Assembly (NCBI GenBank): GCA_937892105.1
Contig: CALAUZ010000290.1
Span: forward strand, 1 to 17,095
Direction of reading: 5' to 3'
Length of the DNA: 17,095 bases
DNA from: an uncultured Fretibacterium sp.
GTDB taxonomy: Bacteria > Synergistota > Synergistia > Synergistales > Aminobacteriaceae
Shown here piece by piece: positions 1 through 5,764 of the stretch; the stretch's first letter is position 1, and each line of letters starts with the position of its first letter. Under the pieces are notes generated by a model. The model saw only the letters and a program-made list of their open reading frames with translations, ran no database searches and was not told where the DNA came from. The translations under genes were made by a program, and so were the position numbers.

Positions 1-597
1 GGTGACCCGGGACACATCCCACATCTCCAAAGGCTGGTTGAATGCTGTTGCTAAGGAAAACATGCCTTGCATGTAGGTGACCCGGGACACGTCCCACATC
101 GCAAGAGGCTGGTTGAAAGCTTCCGCCCGGGAAAACATGCCTTGCATGTTGGTGACCCGGGACACATTCCACCGCTCTAATGGCTGGTTGAATGCTTTTG
201 CCCCGGAAAACATGTTTTGCATGTCAGTCACCCCGGACACGTCCCAATCCTCTAAAGGCTGGTTGAAGGATGCGGCGTTCCAGAACATGCCTCCCATATC
301 ATTGACCCGGGACACATCCCATTTCTCCAATGACTGGTTGAAGGAAGATGCACCAAAGAACATATGGGCCATGTCTATCACTCCGGACACATCCCAGTTC
401 TCCAGGGGGTGGTTGAATGACGACGCTCCGGAAAACATGAACCGCATGTCAGTAACCCGGGACACATCCCACATGGAAAGCGGCTGATTGAACGCCTTGG
501 CATCACTGAACATGGAACTCATGTCGGTGACTTTGGAGGTGTTCCATGAGGAAATATCCTCGTTGAAACGCATGCAGCCCTCAAACATGGAACTCAT
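1..597 (-). CDS. DUF285/BspA-like repeat protein, partial (runs off the left edge)
   Basis: The frame is open from 696 to the edge. The first ATG is at 597, without a good ribosome binding site, overlapping the stop of the previous gene as ATGA. The sequence is an array of 25-residue units of the form 'WDVSRVTDMxxMFxxAxxFN' plus 'QPLEx', typical of DUF285 (BspA-like, first noted in mycoplasma and common in gut bacteria and phages). Eight complete units and the start of a ninth are visible. The first two are the most divergent ('WDTNSVENMSSMFEGC', 'WNTSKVTDMSSMFSDA'). The array probably forms an extended adhesive solenoid. It is either translated by coupling, fused to the previous protein by a -1 shift, or a remnant. 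Confidence 0.85.
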   Translation of the reverse strand, partial: MSSMFEGCMRFNEDISSWNTSKVTDMSSMFSDAKAFNQPLSMWDVSRVTDMRFMFSGASSFNHPLENWDVSGVIDMAHMFFGASSFNQSLEKWDVSRVNDMGGMFWNAASFNQPLEDWDVSGVTDMQNMFSGAKAFNQPLERWNVSRVTNMQGMFSRAEAFNQPLAMWDVSRVTYMQGMFSLATAFNQPLEMWDVSRVT

Positions 598-621
598 GTT
601 CTCAACTGAATTGGTGTCCCA
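1..621 (-). repeat. Tandem 75-bp repeats coding the DUF285 units
   Basis: Equivalent positions (the plus-strand GACCCGGGACAC motif or its variants) recur at 4, 79, 154, 229, 304, 379, 454, 529 and 604, an exact 75-bp period. Units nearest the left edge are the most alike, which suggests recent expansion at the C-terminal side. Confidence 0.93.
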
Positions 622-1058
622 GGATCCGATCCCGGAAAAGCATCGTTTTCTGCCTGCTCCGTCTGTACCTCTGCGGTTTCGGTAGCTTCTGCGTTTTCAG
701 CGGTTTCGCCAGCTTCCGCAGTTTCTGCGGCTTCTGATGCCAGAATCGAAGTGATGATTTCTTCGCCAATCAAGCCTTCAGCCTTCAACACAGCGATTAC
801 CCTGCCGACCGTTTCACCAGCAGCATCAACACCATCCGCCGCGTTTGGATTGTCCGCGTTGATGGTTACGACCAATTTCCCGTCTCTTTCCACACTGAAT
901 ACCCCAATTTCATATGCATAGCGAGGTGCTCTTGTGTAAACTATTTCTTGTCCGGAAATCGCGGCGATTTTTTCAGCGAGGTGCTTGCGATTGTCGATTG
1001 ATTTCTCGAATGTTCTTGTCGTTCCTGTTGTCTCTGTTGCCCCTGTTGTTGTCGTCAT
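594..1058 (-). CDS. Small acidic protein joined out of frame to a DUF285 array (154 aa)
   Basis: ATG 1058 follows GGAGAAAGGAAGTAACATT. After a Thr-rich leader ('MTTTTGATETTGTTRT') comes a compact domain: 'DNRKHLAEKIAAISGQEIVY', 'RAPRYAYEIGVFSVERDGKL', 'GRVIAVLKAEGLIGEEI'. From memory, similar segments begin larger proteins of Clostridia phages and integrative elements; no function is established. An Ala/Glu/Thr low-complexity linker follows (about residues 108-138). The last 15 residues ('FPGSDPGTPIQLRT') are read in the wrong frame: one base back, the DNA encodes 'FSGIGSWDTNSVENM', the start of the DUF285 array. The shift point is TTTT (639-636). The TGA overlaps the first ATG of the array frame (ATGA, 597-594). 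Confidence 0.75.
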   Translation of the reverse strand: MTTTTGATETTGTTRTFEKSIDNRKHLAEKIAAISGQEIVYTRAPRYAYEIGVFSVERDGKLVVTINADNPNAADGVDAAGETVGRVIAVLKAEGLIGEEIITSILASEAAETAEAGETAENAEATETAEVQTEQAENDAFPGSDPGTPIQLRT

Positions 1059-1223
1059 AATGTTACTTCCTTTCTCCAGCTTAACTGCTGGTGTTCAGAA
1101 TTTGTTTTTTTATTTCTTTGCCATCGCTGGAAGTCGTTTTGTTGTTCTTGTTCTCGCTTCAGCTCCCATGCGGGTTGACGCTATATTACTCACTTGGGTT
1201 GCCGAAAAAGTCAAGGCCCAGAA

Positions 1224-1487
1224 TCAAGATTCCATCAGGTTTTTTGCCAGTTGCTCAAACCGCCGAAATTTCTTCCCGTCCCGTTCGACTTCATCATTCC
1301 ACATGGCCGCCGGTCTGAGCCAGATAGCCTCATCTCCATAAGTTTCATCGTTGTAAAGAGCCTTGTAGACGACCATCGGCTCTTTGGTTTCAGAATGGCG
1401 AGCGATAGCCAAAACTTCATACTCTTTCCCTTTGAAATGCCTATACCGGCCAAGTGCTATGGTTTTCAGTGCTTCTTCGTATGTCAT
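1224..1487 (-). CDS. DUF1653-domain protein, 87 aa
   Basis: ATG 1487 follows AAGGAGAAGAATCGG. The whole protein is one DUF1653-type domain: 'GRYRHFKGKEYEVLAIARHS', 'ETKEPMVVYKALYNDE', 'AIWLRPAAMWNDEVERDGKK', then 'RFEQLAKN'. This small beta-barrel-like domain occurs alone in many bacteria and in phages; its role is not established. Length is normal for the family. About 105 nt separate it from the previous gene. The segment downstream to 1058 (165 nt) contains only a possible TAATAT box and no clear terminator. Confidence 0.88.
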   Translation of the reverse strand: MTYEEALKTIALGRYRHFKGKEYEVLAIARHSETKEPMVVYKALYNDETYGDEAIWLRPAAMWNDEVERDGKKFRRFEQLAKNLMES

Positions 1488-1592
1488 CCGATTCTTCTCC
1501 TTTTTTGTGATGCCTCTGTAAAACCCTGTGTTTATGAAAAATGCGAATATCCGTAAATGTGTAAATATGCCTGAAATGCGGCGAGAGTGTCA

Positions 1593-2045
1593 TTAGAGCA
1601 CTCTAATCGCCGTGTACCCGCTCTTCTTCAATTCCTGCTCCCAAATTCTCATCATCGCTGTTTCTGAGCAGTCAAATCTAATCCCGTGCCATTTGTATAG
1701 CTCGTCTCGTAATCTCCATAACACTGTGCTGATTCCTTCAACCGTTCTGTCATAGCCACAGCCTGTCATGGTTTCTGTTGTGCCGATGGCCGGCGCGTTA
1801 TCAATTGCGTAGAAAAGAACAGAAACGATTGATGCCTTCTTCGTATAGCGGACTATTATTTTGCCGATGACATCATGTTCAGTTCTTGCCGCTTTGCCCG
1901 GTCTGTCCGCCCTTGCCGTTTTGTGCTGTGAAGCCTTATCATTCATGATCAGCCATGCCGCGACTTTCTTCTCCGCAAGTTCAAATTCCCTACTAACATT
2001 CCGCAGTTCGTTTCTGTCTTTTGATGCCTTTAATCCTGCCATCAT
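1593..2045 (-). CDS. Unknown protein, 150 aa
   Basis: ATG 2045 (a second ATG follows at once) lies 10 nt after GGAG. I do not recognise the family. The protein is basic and mostly helical: an N-terminal charged helix ('SKDRNELRNVSREFELAEKK'), a Lys/Arg-rich linker ('KTARADRPGKAARTEHD'), a more hydrophobic core ('IGKIIVRYTKKASIVSVLFY') and 'GCGYDRTVEGISTVLWRLRD', then 'CSETAMMRIWEQELKKSGYT'. The basic character would suit nucleic-acid binding, but no named motif is visible. The gap to the previous gene is 71 nt and contains a terminator-like hairpin. It ends with TAA. Confidence 0.72.
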   Translation of the reverse strand: MMAGLKASKDRNELRNVSREFELAEKKVAAWLIMNDKASQHKTARADRPGKAARTEHDVIGKIIVRYTKKASIVSVLFYAIDNAPAIGTTETMTGCGYDRTVEGISTVLWRLRDELYKWHGIRFDCSETAMMRIWEQELKKSGYTAIRVL

Positions 2046-2101
2046 AAAATCACGTCTCCTTTGTAAATTTGTGCCTGTTTACCTGTGTATAAATATGGAA
2101 A

Positions 2102-2124
2102 GGACGTAGCTTTTGGCTACGCCC
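2102..2124 (-). terminator. Hairpin overlapping the stop of 2117-2593
   Basis: GGGCGTAGC (2124-2116) pairs with GCTACGTCC (2110-2102) over 9 bp with one G-U pair, loop CAAAA. The TAG stop is inside the 5' arm. Only a moderately T-rich tail follows (TTTCCATATTTAT), so efficiency is uncertain. Confidence 0.6.
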
Positions 2125-2593
2125 TGACTACTAACTGCTCCTGATCTCGATGTTTTGATGCCTGCTCTGTCTGGCCTGTCTGTATTTCCTGTGGTATATC
2201 AGTTACGCTCTCTGACAGCAAATCCAGCAAAGCTAACCTGTCCTCGTTCGTCATTCCTATGCGCCTCAGCCATTTGCTGAAACTCTGCCATTGTTCCGTC
2301 TGAACATCTGACAGCACTTTAGCCTGAATGACGTTTGTTTTCATGGCCGCGCTGTTGATATTTGCGATCAATCTGCTGTAAAGGCCGCAGTTTTCAGGGG
2401 CAGTAAGTTCCTTGAAACCATCGAATGTTATCTTGTCATGGCCGATCTTCAGTCCTGCCAAAACCCTGTGAAATTCCGTTTCTGTCCTTGCATATGCCAG
2501 TAGTTCATCGATGCTTTCAAATTTGCGACAGTTAATCACATTGATGAAATACTTATCGACTTTAAATTTGCCGCCGGTTGCTGATGAAATCAA
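2117..2593 (-). CDS. C-terminal part of the same unknown protein (158 aa from TTG)
   Basis: The nominal start is TTG 2593, one codon after the TGA that ends the upstream part, and I see no ribosome binding site for it, so it more likely represents read-on of the upstream frame. Recognisable stretches are 'LISSATGGKFKVDKYFINVI', 'RTETEFHRVLAGLKIGHDKI', 'RLIANINSAAMKTNVIQAKV' and 'FSKWLRRIGMTNEDRLALLD'. These resemble proteins I recall from Clostridia conjugative or plasmid elements sometimes labelled virulence-related; no biochemical function is known to me. It ends in a Gln-rich hydrophilic tail with TAG 2119-2117, which falls inside a terminator-like hairpin. Confidence 0.7.
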   Translation of the reverse strand: MISSATGGKFKVDKYFINVINCRKFESIDELLAYARTETEFHRVLAGLKIGHDKITFDGFKELTAPENCGLYSRLIANINSAAMKTNVIQAKVLSDVQTEQWQSFSKWLRRIGMTNEDRLALLDLLSESVTDIPQEIQTGQTEQASKHRDQEQLVVRA

Positions 2594-2596
2594 TGA

Positions 2597-2812
2597 TCAC
2601 CATGTGTACATCAAGTTGAAAAGATTTGTGGCTGATCGGATAGTATGTCCCGCGATGGGGAGACTGACTGATAAGGAAAGAGGTTCTTTCGCAAAGCTCG
2701 CTTCCTTTGTGTTAATCACAGTTGGCTCAGTCGGTACACTGTGTTCATCATTGATGTGATTTGTTGCTGCTGTCGTTGCTGCTTCCGTTTCTGCTGTCGT
2801 TGCTGTAATCAT
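2597..2812 (-). pseudogene. N-terminal part of an unknown mobile-element protein, interrupted by TGA (71 aa)
   Basis: ATG 2812 lies about 13 nt after AAAGGA, a longer spacer than usual. A Thr/Ala/Glu-rich leader ('MITATTAETEAATTAATN') is followed by 'LSLSVSLPIAGHTIRSATNL' and 'FNLMYTW', then TGA (2599-2597). The same frame continues without another stop into the protein at 2117-2593. From memory, proteins of Firmicutes plasmids and integrative elements contain a stretch like 'NLxNLxYSRGxLISKATGG', which spans this point exactly, with Gly where TGA stands (GGA to TGA would be one base change). I therefore read both parts as one broken gene of 2117-2812. Function unknown. Confidence 0.6.
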
Positions 2813-2867
2813 GATTTATCGTTTTCCTTTCCAGATGAGAATTTGTGATTATTAGGGATAAACGGTA

Positions 2868-2884
2868 GGCGGCGTGATGCCGCC
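2868..2884 (-). other. GC-rich hairpin after 2892-3332
   Basis: GGCGGC (2884-2879) and GCCGCC (2873-2868) form a perfect 6-bp stem around ATCAC. Only a weak TACCGTTTATCC tail follows, so it may be an attenuator, an mRNA-end stabiliser or a rho-assisted terminator. Confidence 0.5.
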
Positions 2885-2891
2885 ACAGCCG

Positions 2892-3332
2892 TTATTCCGC
2901 TGCCGATTTCGCTTTGGGTTCGCTTGCTGATTCCGAGTTCTGTTCTGCTGACTGACTCACTGTGGGTTCGATTTGCCGTTCCTGAAACAGCCGTTCCTTA
3001 TCGGCCTCGATTGCCCGTTCCTTATGGCTTCCTTCAAGCCATAAGATAAAGCTATCAATATCAGGATGGACATCAGCCATATTCAGGGCACGGCTCTCAT
3101 CCGTAATCAGAATTGCCTCGCTGCCGGTTAGTACGGCCTTCCACTCACAATCCCTGTCGAATCCGAAGTACTCCCATGCTTCCCTTGCGCCATCGCTGAG
3201 GGGTTCGTGTGTCTCCCTGACTGCCGCCTGTTCCAAATCCGCTAACGTTAAAACCTTGCCCGTGAAATTAAATTCGTTGCCTCTTTTGTTGCCTGTTAAT
3301 TCGCTGCCTGTTAATTCGTTGTTGAGTTCCAT
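2892..3332 (-). CDS. Unknown protein, paralogue of 3702-4067 (146 aa)
   Basis: ATG 3332 follows AAAGGAATAAACC. It is clearly homologous to the 121-aa protein encoded upstream: 'FNFTGKVLTLADLEQAA', 'REAWEYFGFDRDCEWKAVLT', 'GSEAILITDESRALNMADVH', 'DIDSFILWLEGSHKERA'. Differences are an internal repeat at the N-terminus ('NELTGSELTGNKRGNEF') and a longer Ser/Glu/Lys-rich C-terminal tail. Function is unknown; I see no catalytic motif, signal peptide or membrane segment. The divergence of the proteins against the strong conservation of their leaders suggests an old duplication kept under shared control. A perfect 6-bp GC hairpin without a T run lies 8 nt after the stop. Confidence 0.82.
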   Translation of the reverse strand: MELNNELTGSELTGNKRGNEFNFTGKVLTLADLEQAAVRETHEPLSDGAREAWEYFGFDRDCEWKAVLTGSEAILITDESRALNMADVHPDIDSFILWLEGSHKERAIEADKERLFQERQIEPTVSQSAEQNSESASEPKAKSAAE

Positions 3333-3600
3333 GGTTTATTCCTTTCCGAGCGACGGGGTTGGTTTAGTTTGTCCCACCGCTCTTTTATTCTTGTCGCAGG
3401 CTATGGTAAAGGGTTCTTGCCAATTCGGGAACACGTGATACTAGCTTAGAAACTAGCTAGAATTGCCGGAAATACCTGTGTTTACATGGTTTGAGCCGCC
3501 TCATGCCGTTTAACGCTGACTCTGTTTGGCCTGCTTTAGCTTTGACTTACATTTGACTTCCGGCCATTTTTACGTTGATTCCCAGCCGTTTTTACGCGCC
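3333..3600 (-). promoter_or_regulatory. Structured 5' leader/upstream region, copy A (before 2892-3332)
   Basis: It has the same order as copy B: GCGTAAAAACGG (3597-3586), two AAGTCAA repeats 11 nt apart (3559-3542), outer stem CAATTC/GAATTG (3465-3460 and 3426-3421), inner hairpin CTAGCT/AGCTAG extended by two pairs past one bulged base (3460-3441, loop TTT), CACGTG, and a 10-bp stem (3382-3373 with 3357-3348) ending just before the ribosome binding site GGAAAGG. The inner hairpin differs in sequence from copy B yet still folds. In the last stem, three pairs change between copies and stay paired, using G-U on the minus-strand RNA. No ORF here is credible. Confidence 0.65.
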
Positions 3601-3601
3601 T

Positions 3602-3632
3602 AACTTGCCCGAAACTTGCCCGAAACTTGCCG
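3602..3632. repeat. 11-bp tandem direct repeat between terminator and leader A
   Basis: On the plus strand AACTTGCCCGA occurs at 3602-3612 and 3613-3623, with a shortened third copy at 3624-3632. It lies between the terminator and the upstream part of leader A. It could be slippage or a binding-site array. Confidence 0.7.
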
Positions 3633-3666
3633 AAAAAAAAACAGGGCATCCGGTTAAAGATGCCCT
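3633..3666 (-). terminator. Intrinsic terminator after 3702-4067
   Basis: AGGGCATC (3666-3659) pairs with GATGCCCT (3650-3643), loop TTTAACCG, then G and nine T (3641-3633). It is almost the same sequence as the terminator after ligA. Confidence 0.92.
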
Positions 3667-3701
3667 CAAAGCTACTATGCCGTTGTCCGTTATGATACCC
3701 G

Positions 3702-4067
3702 TTATGCCGTTGCGAGTTGGAGTTGTTCCTGTTGTTCAAGTTGTTGCCGTTCCCTGAACCGCCTTTCCTTCTCGTCTTCCTTTACCCTGTCGTTATTAAC
3801 CATATCGAGCCAGAGGATGAACGTATCCATATCCGGATAGATCCCAGCCATATTCAGGTTGCGGCTTTCATCCGTAACCAGAATCGCCTCATCGCCAATA
3901 AGAACCGCTTTCCACTCGTGTCCTTTATCGAAGCCGAAGTAATCCCACGATGCCCGAACACCGTCGATGATTGGATCGTTTCCGATTGCCTTCTCCAAGT
4001 CTGCCCACGTTAAAACCTTGCCGGTGAAACTGAATTCGTCGCCTGTTAATTCGTCGTTATATTTCAT
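3702..4067 (-). CDS. Unknown protein, paralogue of 2892-3332 (121 aa)
   Basis: ATG 4067 follows AAAGGGATAAACC. I do not recognise the family. The protein is acidic with alternating strand and helix: 'ELTGDEFSFTGKVLTWADLE', 'RASWDYFGFDKGHEWKAVLI', 'GDEAILVTDESRNLNMAGIY', 'DMDTFILWLDMV', then a charged, Gln-rich helical tail. It shares long stretches with the next gene ('FTGKVLT.ADLE', 'YFGFD...EWKAVL.G.EAIL.TDESR.LNMA', 'D.FILWL'). Shared Trp, Asp and Glu positions suggest a binding domain rather than an enzyme, but that is a guess. It has its own leader upstream and its own terminator downstream, so it is a monocistronic cassette. Confidence 0.82.
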   Translation of the reverse strand: MKYNDELTGDEFSFTGKVLTWADLEKAIGNDPIIDGVRASWDYFGFDKGHEWKAVLIGDEAILVTDESRNLNMAGIYPDMDTFILWLDMVNNDRVKEDEKERRFRERQQLEQQEQLQLATA

Positions 4068-4290
4068 GGTTTATCCCTTTCCGAGCAGCGGGGTTGGTTT
4101 AGTTTGTCCCGCCGCTCTTTTGTTGTCGCCGACTATGGTAAAGGGTCTTTGCCAATTCGGGAACACGTGATCTTAGCTGGAAAACCAGCTGGAATTGCCG
4201 GTGTTCACACAGCTCACGCCCCTCGGCTTGCCATCGATCCTGCCCTTGACTTCCTGCCCTTGACTTCCTGCCGTTTTTACGCACCGACAC
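4068..4290 (-). promoter_or_regulatory. Structured 5' leader/upstream region, copy B (before 3702-4067)
   Basis: This gene-free stretch contains, in transcription order: GCGTAAAAACGG (4282-4271); two AAGTCAA repeats 14 nt apart (4266-4246), inside a perfect 14-bp tandem repeat; an outer stem CAATTC/GAATTG (4197-4192 and 4158-4153) enclosing a 6-bp hairpin AGCTGG-TTTT-CCAGCT (4190-4175); a CACGTG palindrome; and a 10-bp stem (4117-4108 with 4092-4083) around a loop with ACAAACTAAACCAAC. The ribosome binding site GGAAAGG starts directly after that last stem. The pattern is shared with copy A at 3333-3600. I could not place a standard promoter. A cis-acting RNA that controls translation is inferred. 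Confidence 0.65.
4241..4268. repeat. 14-bp tandem direct repeat upstream of leader B
   Basis: On the plus strand TGCCCTTGACTTCC is repeated exactly at 4241-4254 and 4255-4268. Each copy contains one AAGTCAA element (minus strand) of the kind also duplicated upstream of leader A. Confidence 0.8.
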
Positions 4291-4327
4291 CACAACCCCA
4301 CACCGAACTTGGCCTCTGAATTTGCCG

Positions 4328-4361
4328 AAAAAAAAACGGGGCATCCGGTTAAAGATGCCCC
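4328..4361 (-). terminator. Intrinsic terminator after ligA
   Basis: GGGGCATC (4361-4354) pairs with GATGCCCC (4345-4338) in a perfect 8-bp stem with loop TTTAACCG, followed by G and nine T (4336-4328). Stem core, loop and T run are nearly identical to the terminator at 3633-3666, so both belong to a duplicated unit. The stretch 4362-4446 before it holds no gene that I can support. Confidence 0.92.
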
Positions 4362-4446
4362 ATGTGTTTATTAGATTTTACTTATGCTTATTTTGGTCAG
4401 AAGGCTCTCTCCCGCTCTCCCATATGTTAGGCTGAGCTAATTAAAG

Positions 4447-5283
4447 CTAATCGAGTCGCGCCAAAAATTCTTCTTCACTCAAAATCTTGACTCCCAGCTT
4501 CTCAGCCTTTTGCAGTTTCGAGCCGGCCTTATCTCCCGCCACAAGATAATCAGTCTTAGAGCTGACGTTGTTGCCGATTTTTGCTCCCCTGCTCTTGGCC
4601 TTAGACGAGGCTTCGTCACGAGTCATTGATGAGAGCATCCCTGTGAATACGAATGTCTTATTGGAGAAGAAGGGATTTGCCGTTTTATTCACCCCATAAG
4701 ACACAGAAGAACCGAAAGCCCCAGAAACTGAAGCCGCCGTTGTAGCTGTGAGATAAAAGCCAAGCCCTTTTAGGCGGGAGATAAGTTCTTGATTTGCTTT
4801 GAAGAACTGACACACGGATCGAGCTATGACAGGTCCGACTCCTTCGATTGAAGCAATATCGTCTTCTGAAGCCGCCATTATAGCGTCAATAGAGTTGAAG
4901 TGTTCAACCAGCAATCCTGCCACACTTTTACCGACATCAGGGATACCGAGAGCTGTCAACACATTTTCAAACGGTCGCTGTTTCGAGACTTCTATCTGCT
5001 CCATGATGTTGCGTGCTGTTTTCTCCTGAACTTTGTCTAATGATAGCCAGTCCCTCAGCTCCAGTTTATAGATATCGGTTAGCGTTCTGACTTTACACGA
5101 TTCAACCAAATTGCTGGCCAAGCTATCGCCTAAGCCCTTTATATCCATACCGTTGCGGGAAGCAAAATACTTCAGACTCTCCTTCAGTTGCGCTGGACAT
5201 GAAAGCCGATTTACACAGCGATGTGCTGCTTCATCATCAAGTCTTATCACTGCTGAACCGTAGACGGAACAACGGCTGGGCAT
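4447..5283 (-). pseudogene. ligA: ligA C-terminal fragment: zinc finger, HhH and BRCT
   Basis: The ligase sequence in this frame begins at about 5354 ('AEIIPEVIGVNKAVRTGREQ'); the ATG at 5283 is internal and has no ribosome binding site. Domains in order are the Cys4 zinc finger, the HhH region ('LGIPDVGKSVAGLLVEHF', 'IEGVGPVIARSV'), and a BRCT domain ('KTFVFTGMLSSMTRDEAS' to 'LGVKILSEEEFLARLD'). The zinc finger reads 'RCSVYGS' where LigA normally has CxxC, so its second ligand is Tyr; the later 'HRC' and 'LSCPAQ' cysteines remain. The frame ends at TAG 4449-4447 and a terminator follows about 85 nt on. With the amber codon, the duplication and the lost ligand, the gene looks like a decaying copy unless the lesions are sequencing errors. 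Confidence 0.88.
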
Positions 5284-5317
5284 AGAAAACGACTGTTCTC
5301 GGCCTGTTCGAACAGCT

Positions 5318-5764
5318 TTATTGACACCGATAACTTCCGGAATAATTTCTGCGGCTTTGCGCTTTGCGGACTCGAATTAAGTCTCCGATTCTAATGTCCT
5401 TATTCCTAATCTCATCTTCATTATGGAGCCTTGCCCTCTGTACTTGTGTACCGGCCAGCTGGACGGGCTCGAACACAGCTACAGGAGTTAAGATGCCCGT
5501 GCGTCCGATGGAAATTTCGATATTCAGCAGTTTTGTTTCCTTCACTTCCGGCGGGTATTTATAGGCAACCGCCCAGCGAGGAGCATGTGACGTTGAACCA
5601 ATCTCAGGCCATAAAGTGATATTGTTCAGTTTGATGACCACGCCATCGGTGACGTAATCCAAACTGTATCGCTTCTCAGACCAATCAGATATGAACTTGT
5701 TGACATCCGATAACGTCGGACAGAAACTGTTGACTGGCTGTATTGGCAGACCAAGAGCGGATAG
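5318..5764 (-). pseudogene. ligA: ligA middle fragment between amber codon and frameshift
   Basis: This continues the N-terminal piece in the same frame after TAG. It has 'DYVTDGVVIKLNN', 'APRWAVAYKYPPE' (the late catalytic Lys motif) and 'EISIGRTGILTPVAVFEPVQ' (start of the OB fold). After 'IGDLIRVRKA' it runs out of frame and ends at TAA 5320-5318. The cause is a perfect tandem copy of GCTTTGC (plus strand 5354-5360 and 5361-5367). Removing one copy gives 'VRKAAEIIPEVIGV', which matches the usual LigA 'RKAGDVIPEV'. The only candidate start here is TTG at 5662, without a ribosome binding site, so separate translation is unlikely. Confidence 0.88.

Noticed and set aside
77..487. Plus-strand ORF through the repeat array (and other long plus-strand ORFs)
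   Set aside because: They are antisense to recognisable proteins, have no plausible ribosome binding sites and no recognisable domains.
1..621. CRISPR array
   Set aside because: The 75-bp repeats have no spacers and translate as uninterrupted 25-aa DUF285 units.
1160..1223. Promoter before the 594-1058 gene (TTGACT and TAATAT on the minus strand)
   Set aside because: The spacing is about 20 nt and the context is poor; not enough to call.
2597..2599. TGA recoded as Gly (as in SR1/Gracilibacteria)
   Set aside because: TGA ends other genes here (594, 1224, 16482), so a single nonsense change is simpler.
4099..4344. Minus-strand ORF of 81 codons in the gap before leader B, with a look-alike at 3536-3739
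   Set aside because: Both run through the terminator and the leader upstream region. Their similarity comes from the duplicated non-coding DNA, and they have no ribosome binding site.
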